Shown here: positions 18,101-24,956 of the stretch, in pieces | Position numbering within the stretch: position 1 is the stretch's first letter | Layout of the letters: the number at the start of each line of letters is the position of its first letter | DNA from: Pseudomonadota bacterium | Lineage (GTDB): Bacteria; Myxococcota_A; UBA9042; GCA-2863065 | Assembly: GCA_005776725.1 (NCBI GenBank) | Contig: SXOO01000117.1 | Span: 1 to 37,498, forward strand | Direction of reading: 5' to 3' | Length of the DNA: 37,498 nt | The notes under the pieces: generated by a model | Told to the model about the DNA's origin: nothing | The model's database searches: none | What the model saw: the letters and a program-made list of their open reading frames with translations, nothing else | Made by a program: the position numbers and the translations under genes

Positions 18101-20223
18101 CCAGCGACCGCTGCGCGGGCGGGCTGTGCGTGGGGGTGCCCACCGACTGCGACGACGACGACAACTGCACCGCGGATCTGTGCGATCTCACCGTGGGCTG
18201 CCGCCACCTCGTCATCCCGGGCTGCTCGGGCGGCAACCCCTGCGCCACGTCGGCGTGTCCTGCGGGCCCCTGCGAGCTCGCCACCTGCGACCCGGTGTCC
18301 GGCGCGTGCGGCGTGATCCCGGCCCCTTCGGGCGCGGCTTGTGACGACACGGACCCGTGCACCGCCAACGACCAGTGCGTGGACGGGAGCTGCGACGGCG
18401 AGTCCGTGAGCTGCCTCGACCCCTCCGGTGATTGTGTGGTGGGCGTCTGCGTGCCGGGGCTCGGCTGCGGCGCAGCGGCTGCGGCAGACGCCACGCCGTG
18501 CGACGACGACCCCTGCGCGCACGGCGGCGCGTGCGCCCTGGGCAGCTGCACCGGGGGGCAGGCGATCGAGTGCGCGCACGGCCCGTGCACCACGGCGGTT
18601 TGCGACCCGGCGAGCGGGTGCGTTGAGGCGCCGGTCTCGGACGGGACCCCGTGCGACGACGGCGACCCCTGCACCACAGCCAGCACGTGCACGACGGGGC
18701 TATGCGCCGGGCCGGAGAGCTGCGTCGCGGGGCCCTGCGAGCTCGCGTTCTGCCACCCGGTCACCGGCTGCACCACCACGCCGGCGCCCACCGGCACGGC
18801 GTGCGAGGACGGCGACCGTTGTACCGTGGGCGACGTCTGCGGCGCCCTCGGGTGCACCAGCGGCGCCCCGAAGACGTGCGCCAGCACCACGTGCCTCCCT
18901 GCTGCCTGCGAACCCAGCACCGGGGAGTGCTCGGCGGGGCTCGCGCCCGACGGGACGGCGTGTGACGACGCAGACGGCTGCACTCTGTCCAGCGCTTGCA
19001 AGAGCGGCGCGTGCCTCGGCACCAGCACGCTCACCTGCCCGCCCCCGAGCGATCCCTGCCTGATCGCCGCCTGCACCCCATCGGCCGGCTGCGCCACGGC
19101 GCCCGCGCCTACGGGCACCCTCTGCGACGACGCCGACAGCTGCACTGCCGACGACCGGTGCGCCACCGGCAGCTGCATCGGCGTGGTCGCGGTGATCTGC
19201 CCCGCGCCGTCCGGCTGCGTGGGCGCGGCCTGCGACCCCAGCTCCGGCGTGTGCCTCCCGGACCTGCTCTCCGACGGAGCGCCGTGTGACGACGGAGATG
19301 TTTGTCACCCGGCCGCGAGCTGCGCCGCCGGAGAGTGCGTGGCGGACTCGGACGCGTGCTGCGGAGGGGCCGGCGAGTGTGACGACGCCGACCCGTGCAC
19401 CTCAGACACCTGCAACGGGGGCGTCTGCCGGCACACGCCCACCTGCCCGTCGCTCACCGTGGCCGCGCTCTCCACCGGGGGGCTCGAGCTCCTGAGCGAG
19501 GGCCTGGCGGTACTCGCGACCTGGCCCACCACGCCGCTCGCGACGTTGCACGGCCGACGCGAGGCGTTCGTGGGTGCCCGAACCGACGGCGCGCTCGTGA
19601 GCGGCGACGCCTCTGGGATCGTGTGGGTGGTGGCCTCGACGGCTCGCGACGCGGCGCTGGGGCCCAACGGCATCGTGGAGCTACGTGCGGACGGCTCGCT
19701 CCTCGCGCGCACCGTCATGGGAGCGTCGGCTGGCACCCCGATCCAAGGGCTCGCCCCGGGGAGCCGGCTCTTCGAGGTGGGGCTGGGACTGGAGCCCGCG
19801 GGTCGGCTCGCGTGGCTCAGCCCAGACGGCGTTGTTCGCACCGCGGTGGGAGGGCCCCTCACTGGCGCGGCCCGCGATGACCAGTCTTCGGCGCTCTATT
19901 TGTTGGTAGACGGGGAGGTCCGGCGCGTGCGCGCGACCGACGGCGGCTTCTCGGCAGATCTGGGCGTGGCGGGCGCGGCGGTGGCCCCCAGGGTCGGCCC
20001 GGGCTTCTGGCTGGGCGACCTCGCAGGCTCGGTGAGCCGTCGCACGTCTGCTGGGGCCCTGGAGGGCTCCGTGGTGTCGGTGGGGGCGCCCGTAGCGGCG
20101 CTGGTGCGCGCCGGCGCCGGTGTGGTCGCGCGCACCACCGTTGGGCTCACGGCCCTTGTGGGCTCCGGCGCGACCCGCGCGGGGGCCTACAGCGCACATG
20201 CCTCCCTCGACGATCCGCCCTGA
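15112..20223 (+). CDS. Giant Cys-rich repeat lipoprotein (1703 residues)
   Basis: The N-terminus has RRDPLRR, a hydrophobic segment and lipobox LGALGAC, so Cys33 is the likely lipidated residue and the protein is surface-anchored. Residues 107 to about 1440 are 25 tandem units of about 50 residues. A unit reads CDDGDxCTxxDxCxxGxCxG, then CPxxxNPC and CDPxTGxC, with 8-10 Cys per unit, so the protein should be stabilised by over a hundred disulfides. The pattern recalls Dickkopf-type and other secreted Cys-rich repeats of myxobacteria. Residues 1446-1703 lack Cys and look like a beta-propeller of about six short blades. GTG 15112 has no Shine-Dalgarno sequence; GTG 15172 has GAGG upstream but would lose the basic part of the signal peptide. 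The function is unknown; a long stiff surface fibre carrying a binding head is inference. Confidence 0.85.
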   Translation: MHAAFFLPALRSRRDPLRRLVVGFLTLGALGACTPAPEAPTTCTVDDDCTHLLGEDRCRGRVSCVDGTCLEEPSFAVLCPAILCQVNTCDPATGACVAQPAGEGELCSDADACTTDDRCLAGACTGGPLCTAGPCRLATCDSGVCGTVPTADLGACDDGDACTAGDTCFGGSCRGAPAECPEDGNPCTTERCEANCAPEPLEGTPCDDGDPCTLGDQCAAGACASLAPTCPLPANPCDVALCDPATGACTVVSADDGAACDDGKACTKGDSCQAGVCVSGGPKCKEHPSACIATACDPLDGGCVNGPVAATCDDNDPCTVDDFCKAGTCGGVAVVCEGPACAPAACSFGECVPVPVVPGTPCDDGDACTVADACQAGLCRGAPLCPNDGNPCTLEGCSPTGCVAPPAADGVACDDGDACTLPGACVAGSCVAGPDLACDDGVACTLDLCARDGGCFAVPVADGGACDDGDLCTVGDSCAVGVCAGEPLKCPDDGLACTTESCGAAGCVSTPATGVPCEDGEPCTTGDQCKDGQCAAGGPTLCAAGPCTTAACKPGLGCTAAPMADSSPCDDGDACTMGDACAAGVCVPAAPVACEALGEACRERRCVGGSCVITTRPEGFSCDDSNPCTSADACGGGECLGLPLVCPEAAPCQVAVCDPATAACTTTAIPNGSACEDGDPCTGPGTCTEAQCLPGQPVACPDDGNPCTAETCAGGCASTPLTGAPCTDGDPCTPVDRCASGICAGGGSASCPSDGDPCTADACVKGAGCVYLPGNPGAACDDGSACTTDDRCAQGSCVGSAKTCPAGNPCQVTACQPDVGCVLLPGPVAQCDDGSACTNDDLCAGGACTGTPIDCGDAPGPCTVRVCDPGAGGCVTAPAPVGPCDDGSACTTDDACDGDGACRGSALPCPAGACRVATCNPATGACGEAVGADGAACDDGLPCVLDDVCIGGLCRPGATPLCTAQGPCRVAHCNDGACSETTAADALGCADGNPCTTSDRCAGGLCVGVPTDCDDDDNCTADLCDLTVGCRHLVIPGCSGGNPCATSACPAGPCELATCDPVSGACGVIPAPSGAACDDTDPCTANDQCVDGSCDGESVSCLDPSGDCVVGVCVPGLGCGAAAAADATPCDDDPCAHGGACALGSCTGGQAIECAHGPCTTAVCDPASGCVEAPVSDGTPCDDGDPCTTASTCTTGLCAGPESCVAGPCELAFCHPVTGCTTTPAPTGTACEDGDRCTVGDVCGALGCTSGAPKTCASTTCLPAACEPSTGECSAGLAPDGTACDDADGCTLSSACKSGACLGTSTLTCPPPSDPCLIAACTPSAGCATAPAPTGTLCDDADSCTADDRCATGSCIGVVAVICPAPSGCVGAACDPSSGVCLPDLLSDGAPCDDGDVCHPAASCAAGECVADSDACCGGAGECDDADPCTSDTCNGGVCRHTPTCPSLTVAALSTGGLELLSEGLAVLATWPTTPLATLHGRREAFVGARTDGALVSGDASGIVWVVASTARDAALGPNGIVELRADGSLLARTVMGASAGTPIQGLAPGSRLFEVGLGLEPAGRLAWLSPDGVVRTAVGGPLTGAARDDQSSALYLLVDGEVRRVRATDGGFSADLGVAGAAVAPRVGPGFWLGDLAGSVSRRTSAGALEGSVVSVGAPVAALVRAGAGVVARTTVGLTALVGSGATRAGAYSAHASLDDPP
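15430..19440 (+). repeat. 25 tandem Cys-rich coding repeats of about 150 bp
   Basis: Units begin with the codons for CDDGD or a close variant (CEDGD, CDDAD, CTDGD, CDDGS). Most are 48-54 codons long, and one has an extra insert near 18210-18270. Units differ from one another at many codons, so the array is old rather than newly expanded, though the cores are uniform enough to allow recombination or assembly errors. Confidence 0.85.
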
Positions 20224-20226
20224 GGT

Positions 20227-21117
20227 TTAGCCCGGCGGCGGCCGCCGACGGATCAGGCCCTCTTGGGCCACCGTGGCGACCAGCGCTCCCTGCCGCGTGA
20301 AGATCCGCCCGCGCACTAGGCCCCGAGCCCCGTGAGCGGCGGGGCTGTCCATACTGTAAAGCAGCCAGTCATCCACGCGCGCCGGCTGGTGGTACCACAT
20401 CACGTGGTCGATGCTGGCCACCTGCATACCCGGCGTGAGCCAGGTGACGCCGTGCGGGAGCAGTGACGTGCCCAGGAACATGAAGTCCGACGCGTAGGCG
20501 AGGAGGGCGGCGTGCAGCCAGGCCGCGTCCGACAACGCCCCAGCGGCGCGGAACCACACCGAGCGATACGGCGGCTTCGAAGGGGGAGCGACGAGGTCGT
20601 CGAGCGTTTGGTCCCAGTCTGGGGCGACGACGAGGCGGTGCTCGAAGGGGCTCCCGCCGTCAGCGCGCTGGCGAAGCAGCCTGGGGAGCCGTTCGCCATA
20701 GCGAGCCAGGCGCTCGGCCTCCGTGGGGAGCGCCTCGGGCGGGGGCACCTCGGGCATGGCGTCCTGATGCTCGAACCCCGCCTCGAGCTGCTGGAACGAG
20801 GCCGCCAGGTTGAAGATGGGCCGGCCCGCCTGGATCGCCACCACCCGGCGCGTGGTGAAGGACCCGCCGTCGCGGATCCGGTCGACGTCGTAGACGATGG
20901 GTGCGCGCACGTCGCCGGGCCTGAGGAAGTAGGCGTGCAGCGAGTGAACCGCGCGGTCCTCCGGGATGGTCCGCCACGCGGCGGAGAGCGCCTGTCCGAG
21001 CACCTGGCCGCCGAACACCGTCCCCCAGCCCAGGTCCTGACTCTGGCCCCGGAACAGGTTCTCCTCGATGCGCTCCAGGGTGTGGAGCGCGACGAGCTCG
21101 TCGAGGTGGGGGTTCAC
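20227..21117 (-). CDS. tesB: Acyl-CoA thioesterase II
   Basis: TesB hydrolyses acyl-CoA to free acid and CoA. The 296-residue protein has the double hot-dog fold order: the N-terminal half with FRGQSQDLGWGTVFGGQVLGQAL and SLHAYFLRPGD, and the C-terminal half with ASIDHVMWYHQP, where the catalytic Asp lies, and a final VAQEGLIR with the conserved Gln. Length is close to E. coli TesB (286). It starts with GTG at 21117, overlapping the transporter stop as GTGA, and is the last gene of the phosphonate operon. Why an acyl-CoA thioesterase is co-translated with phosphonatase genes is unclear; it may only be carried along, or act on a CoA ester made from the acetaldehyde product. Its stop lies just 3 bp from the convergent giant gene's stop. 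Confidence 0.93.
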   Translation of the reverse strand: MNPHLDELVALHTLERIEENLFRGQSQDLGWGTVFGGQVLGQALSAAWRTIPEDRAVHSLHAYFLRPGDVRAPIVYDVDRIRDGGSFTTRRVVAIQAGRPIFNLAASFQQLEAGFEHQDAMPEVPPPEALPTEAERLARYGERLPRLLRQRADGGSPFEHRLVVAPDWDQTLDDLVAPPSKPPYRSVWFRAAGALSDAAWLHAALLAYASDFMFLGTSLLPHGVTWLTPGMQVASIDHVMWYHQPARVDDWLLYSMDSPAAHGARGLVRGRIFTRQGALVATVAQEGLIRRRPPPG

Positions 21118-22397
21118 TCTTGGCGCGCCGGGATGCGGACGTAGAAGTAGACGAGGCTCACCACGAACAGACCGGCGCAGATCGCGGCCGACAGATAGCT
21201 GAACGACGTGAAGAACGAGAGCCAGGTGGAGCCACCGTGGCCAAAGTTCTTGTAGAGCAGCACGCCGACGCTGCCGAGATAGCCGAACGCGTCGCAGAGA
21301 TAGATGAGGAAGCCCGCGTTGGCCACGGTGCCCGCCGCGGCGATCAGGCGGTCGAACAGCATCGAGCCGAAGGGCACGTAGGCGGTGTAGAGGCCAAGCC
21401 CCACCAGGGTCATCCAGAGCTCCGGCCCGATCGTCCCCGCCTGGAAGAGCCAGGTGGAGATGCCCACGAGCAGCGAGCCGATCAGCATCACTGCGTGCAC
21501 CGTGAGCAGGGCCAGCCGGTTGCTGCGGATCACGTACAGCGCCGCCAGCACCACCAGCACCCCGAAAGCCACCCAGAGCTCGGTGGTGGCCAGCTTCGAG
21601 GGCTCGCCCCCGTAGCCGAGCTCCTTCCAGATATCCGCGGCGAAGTTGTCCCGGAAGTCGCGGTAGGCCGTCATGATCGTGTGCGACGCGGTGAGCGCGA
21701 ACACGCCCAGGCCGAAGCGCAGGATGAACGCCTTCCGCGCGGCCCCGTCCATGGGCTCCCGCCGCACGCGGAGCCGCTCGTCCTCCGCGTTCGGGGGGGG
21801 CAGCACCTTCAGCATCCAGACCGAGACCAAGGTGAGCGGCACGAAGAACGCGCCCACGACGAACGGCATCCAGACATCGGGGATGCCCTGGGCCATGGTC
21901 TCCACTCCCGCCGACTTCACCACGCCGCTGGCGATGATGTAGCTGGCGGAGAGGCCGGCCCCGAGGACCTCGGTGAGGCGACGGCCCTCGAGGAAGCCGA
22001 AGACCAGGCCCCACACCATGCCGAGCGGGATCCCGTTCAGGAACATGGCGAGCGCGTTCCAGGGCGCGGGCAAGATCGCGAACAGCAGCAGCGCCAGCCA
22101 CGCGGCGCCGATGAGCCCCACGATCGCGCGGGCACGGCCGGCGGCCGAGGCCTCCGAGACCACCTTGATCCCCATGAACTTTGACAGGGTGTAGCCGATG
22201 ACCTGGCTCACCACGTAGAGGATCTTGAGCTTCACCGCGCTGCCGAGGAGCGTGGCCTCGCCCGGGACCGCCGCCGCGGCGAACGGCTTCCGGAACGCGT
22301 ACATACAGAAGTAGGTGCTGAACGCAGCGAGGATTGCCCAGGCCGCGAAGACGGGCGCGGGCTGCCGCTCGAGCCAGGCGGTGAGGCGCCGGCTCAC
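21114..22397 (-). CDS. DUF5690-type MFS-like transporter, likely for 2-aminoethylphosphonate
   Basis: The 427-residue protein has about twelve hydrophobic helices. The N-terminal block TYFCMYAFRKPFAAAA and the FMGIK and GMVWGLVFGFLEGRR segments are MFS-like and resemble the sugar-phosphate/glycerol-phosphate antiporter branch. I assign it to the DUF5690 family, which in other bacteria occurs beside phosphonatase genes. Its place between phnX and tesB, with 4-nt overlaps on both sides, suggests that it carries 2-aminoethylphosphonate or a related phosphonate across the inner membrane. The substrate is inferred from context only. The start is GTG 22397, overlapping the phnX stop. Confidence 0.8.
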   Translation of the reverse strand: MSRRLTAWLERQPAPVFAAWAILAAFSTYFCMYAFRKPFAAAAVPGEATLLGSAVKLKILYVVSQVIGYTLSKFMGIKVVSEASAAGRARAIVGLIGAAWLALLLFAILPAPWNALAMFLNGIPLGMVWGLVFGFLEGRRLTEVLGAGLSASYIIASGVVKSAGVETMAQGIPDVWMPFVVGAFFVPLTLVSVWMLKVLPPPNAEDERLRVRREPMDGAARKAFILRFGLGVFALTASHTIMTAYRDFRDNFAADIWKELGYGGEPSKLATTELWVAFGVLVVLAALYVIRSNRLALLTVHAVMLIGSLLVGISTWLFQAGTIGPELWMTLVGLGLYTAYVPFGSMLFDRLIAAAGTVANAGFLIYLCDAFGYLGSVGVLLYKNFGHGGSTWLSFFTSFSYLSAAICAGLFVVSLVYFYVRIPARQE

Positions 22398-23191
22398 GGG
22401 CGCTCACCCTGCTCGAGGCGCCACTCGAAGGCGCGCAGCGCGTCGGGGAGCTGTGCAACAGTGGGCACCACGAGGTGGGCGCCGGCTGACAAGAGCCGCT
22501 CGGCCGCGCGCGCACGGCGCGGCTCCAAGGTCTCGGGGGTCGCGGCCGCGAAGGCCGCGGGGCCCAGGCCCAGCTCGTTGCCGCTGTCGACGACGCCCAC
22601 CGCCCACATGCCGGCGTTCCGCGCCGCCACGATACCCACGGGGGTGTCGTCCACGGCCACACACGCGGAGGCTGCAGGTGCACCGAGCTCCATCGCCAGG
22701 CGCCAGAGCATGTCGGGGGCGGGGCGCCCGCGCGACACCAGCGAGCCGGCCGTGAACGCGTCGGGCGTGAAGCCCTGTGACTTTGCAGCCGCGCGGTTCA
22801 GCGCGTCGAGCTCGGCGGTATAGCCGGTGGACGTGCCGATGCGAACGCGGCGGCTGCGCAGGGCGTCGGCCAGGTGCGGTACGCCAGGGACGAGCACGGC
22901 GGCGGCCTCGATCGCCTCGGCCTGCGCCGGCAGGAATCGCGCGTAGAGATCGTCCACGTCGCGGTCGTCGGGGAGGCGCCCGCGCGCCGCGAGGAACCGG
23001 GCGCTGACTCCGGGATCCGCGAGCACGGCCGCGATATGGTCGCGCTTCGAGGTGCCCATGGGCCCCCGCGCCTCGGCCTCGGTGATCGGGATGGCGTGAG
23101 CCGCGAACACGCGCTGGAAGGCCAAGGCGGGGGCCATGGACCCCCAGTCGATGATCGTGCCGGCCCAGTCGAAGCACACGGTCGTGATCAC
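22394..23191 (-). CDS. phnX: Phosphonoacetaldehyde hydrolase (phosphonatase)
   Basis: PhnX cleaves the C-P bond of phosphonoacetaldehyde to acetaldehyde and phosphate. The 265-residue protein is a HAD-superfamily enzyme of normal length. Asp8 in the motif FDWAGTIIDWGS is the nucleophile, and Lys49 in MGTSKRDHI matches the Schiff-base Lys in the cap domain that sets phosphonatase apart from other HAD enzymes. GTSTGYT, SRGRPAPDML and VDDTPVGIVAARNAGMW are the remaining HAD motifs, and the last holds the acidic Mg-binding pair. The start GTG 23191 overlaps the phnW stop as GTGA; longer in-frame readings upstream lie inside phnW. It uses the product of phnW. Confidence 0.95.
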   Translation of the reverse strand: MITTVCFDWAGTIIDWGSMAPALAFQRVFAAHAIPITEAEARGPMGTSKRDHIAAVLADPGVSARFLAARGRLPDDRDVDDLYARFLPAQAEAIEAAAVLVPGVPHLADALRSRRVRIGTSTGYTAELDALNRAAAKSQGFTPDAFTAGSLVSRGRPAPDMLWRLAMELGAPAASACVAVDDTPVGIVAARNAGMWAVGVVDSGNELGLGPAAFAAATPETLEPRRARAAERLLSAGAHLVVPTVAQLPDALRAFEWRLEQGERP

Positions 23192-24285
23192 AGCGTAACC
23201 TCCAGCTCCCCGAGCACCTCGCGCACCGCGGCGACGGCCCGTTGGATGTCGGTGGCGTCCAGCCGCCCGATGCACCCGACCCGGAAGGTCTCTGCCTCGG
23301 TGAGCTTGCCGGGATAGATGACGAAGCCGCGCGACGCCAGCGCGTCATAGAACGCTGGGAAGGCGAAGCGCGGGTGCGCGGGTGACGCGAACGTGACGAT
23401 GATCGGGGCCTGGACGGCGTCGGCCAGGATCGGCGACAGCCCGAGGCTCCGCATCCCGTCGATCAGGACTCGAGCGTTCTCGGCGTATCGACGCCCGCGC
23501 GCGGGCACACCGCCCTCGGCCTCGAGCTCGTCCAGCGCCTGTCCCAGCGCCAGGAGCACGTGCGTGGGCGGCGTGAAGCGCCACTGCCCGTTCGCCTCGA
23601 AGCCGCGCCACTGCGCCTCGAGGTCCAGGCTGACCGAGTGTGCGTTGCCCTTCGCGGCCGCGAGAGCGTCGGTGTGGGCCACACAGAACCCCACGCCCGG
23701 CACTCCCTCGAGGCACTTGTTGCTGGACGCTGCCAGCGCCAAGAAGCGACGCGGTGGCGCCAAGGCACCGAAGGCGCTCATCGCGTCTACCAGCAGCTGC
23801 TTCCCCGCCCCGTAGACCACGTCGGCCACGGCGTCGACCGGGTTCAGCAGCCCCGTGGTAGTCTCGCACTGCACCACGGCTACGTGGGTGATGTGCGGGC
23901 GTGACGCGAGCGCCGCGCGTACGGTCTCCGGATCGACGGGGGTGGTCTCCTCGAACGAGAGCGACTCGACCCGCCTGCCGATCCGCGTGGCGAGCTCGCG
24001 CAGGCGCCGGCCGTAGGCCCCGTTTTCGAGTACGAGCAGTGCGCCCTCACGGGGGACCAACGTGCCGAGCATGGCCTCAACGACGAAGGTGCCGCTGCCC
24101 TGAAGGAGCACGGTTGTGTAGCGCGCGGCGTCCTCCCCCCGAGCAAGGGCGAGGATGCGGCGCCGGATCGAGGCGGTAAGCTGGATGAAGTCTGCGTCGC
24201 GCGAGCCGAGGTCCCGCCCCATGGCCGCCTTGACCGTGGCGGACGTGGTGAGTGGCCCCGGCGTGAGGAGCAGCCGCCGGGTCAT
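23188..24285 (-). CDS. phnW: 2-aminoethylphosphonate--pyruvate transaminase
   Basis: PhnW transfers the amino group of 2-aminoethylphosphonate to pyruvate, giving phosphonoacetaldehyde and alanine; it needs PLP. The 365-residue protein is of family length. The N-terminus RLLLTPGPLTTS, the glycine loop QGSGTFVVEA, the Asp of LLVDAMSAFG and the PLP Lys190 in SSNKCLEGVPGVGF are all as expected. Late blocks GFVIYPGKLT and FRVGCIGRLDATDI complete the family signature. ATG 24285 overlaps the stop of the upstream DUF6524-like gene as ATGA. Together with phnX it makes the full two-step phosphonatase route. Confidence 0.95.
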   Translation of the reverse strand: MTRRLLLTPGPLTTSATVKAAMGRDLGSRDADFIQLTASIRRRILALARGEDAARYTTVLLQGSGTFVVEAMLGTLVPREGALLVLENGAYGRRLRELATRIGRRVESLSFEETTPVDPETVRAALASRPHITHVAVVQCETTTGLLNPVDAVADVVYGAGKQLLVDAMSAFGALAPPRRFLALAASSNKCLEGVPGVGFCVAHTDALAAAKGNAHSVSLDLEAQWRGFEANGQWRFTPPTHVLLALGQALDELEAEGGVPARGRRYAENARVLIDGMRSLGLSPILADAVQAPIIVTFASPAHPRFAFPAFYDALASRGFVIYPGKLTEAETFRVGCIGRLDATDIQRAVAAVREVLGELEVTL

Positions 24286-24758
24286 GAGTGGTTGTGGTCC
24301 ACGTCGCTGTCGGCGATGTCGAGCTGGCCGGTGAGCCGCTTCCAGAGGAAGGAGCCGGTCATGCCGAGCGCCAGATAGACCGAGAGGCCGATGAGGAAGA
24401 TCCACGTCCAGAGGGTGGATCCGTCAGCGGCGTCTGCCGTGATGATCCCTTTGCTCATCAGCAGCCACATGAGCCCGCCGAAGATCGCCACGAAGAACAC
24501 GGTCCCGAGGCGTCCGAGGGAGCCCGCGGTGGCGCGGAAGTACACGACGTATCCTGTGGCGATGATGAGCCCCACGAAGACCTTCGAGGCGAGGTCGGCG
24601 CCGCTCCAGTCGGAGATCCAGCGCCAGTAGCTCCACATAACCGGGTTGTAGGTGATCAGCACCAGGAGCAACGCGGCGCCCCAGCGCATCCCGATCCCGC
24701 TCCAGCCGATCCCTGCGCTTCTGCCCGAGGGTGTCGCGACCCGCTTCTCGTCAGCCAT
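24282..24758 (-). CDS. Small inner-membrane protein, DUF6524-like
   Basis: The 158-residue protein has four hydrophobic helices (starting near residues 24, 60, 82 and 118), a short polar N-terminus and a C-terminal tail ending DVDHNHS. The ITYNP block after the first helix matches my memory of the DUF6524 family; this is recall, not a search. It has the best ribosome binding site of the operon (AGGAGG, 6 nt before ATG 24758) and is the first gene, so it is expected to be well translated and to couple translation of phnW. A role in phosphonate uptake or in membrane energetics is possible but unsupported. Confidence 0.75.
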   Translation of the reverse strand: MADEKRVATPSGRSAGIGWSGIGMRWGAALLLVLITYNPVMWSYWRWISDWSGADLASKVFVGLIIATGYVVYFRATAGSLGRLGTVFFVAIFGGLMWLLMSKGIITADAADGSTLWTWIFLIGLSVYLALGMTGSFLWKRLTGQLDIADSDVDHNHS

Positions 24759-24899
24759 CTAGTGCCTCCTGATGAGCGCCGCGCCCGGACGAGGGCACGC
24801 GGCATTTGTGGGGTCGGCCCCCGAGACGAAATTCATGCCTGAGGGGCAACCCCCAGACCCCCCGGCGACCGGGCTGCGTGTCCAGTCGCAAAAACGCGC

Positions 24900-24912
24900 C
24901 GAGGTTACCTCG
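24900..24912. promoter_or_regulatory. 13-bp palindrome in the divergent phn/cyclase intergenic region
   Basis: CGAGGT-T-ACCTCG has perfect 6-bp arms around one base. It lies 44 bp before the cyclase ATG and 141 bp before the DUF6524 ATG, in the 198-bp divergent region. Symmetry and position suit an operator for a dimeric regulator, possibly controlling both directions. No regulator gene for it is in the window except a remnant. Confidence 0.35.
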
Positions 24913-24956
24913 TTGCAGCGACGCACGCCATCCGTGGCCTGCTACCATGCTCGCCC

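Noticed and set aside
16972..18579. 535-residue minus-strand frame inside the giant lipoprotein gene
   Set aside because: Its repetitive composition is the antisense image of the Cys-rich units.
15430..19440. CRISPR-like array
   Set aside because: The repeats are coding, about 150 bp long, divergent in sequence, and keep one open frame throughout.
20227..22683. 818-residue frame spanning phnX, transporter and tesB
   Set aside because: Only the last 296 residues (TesB) are real; the rest is the wrong frame of the transporter and phnX.
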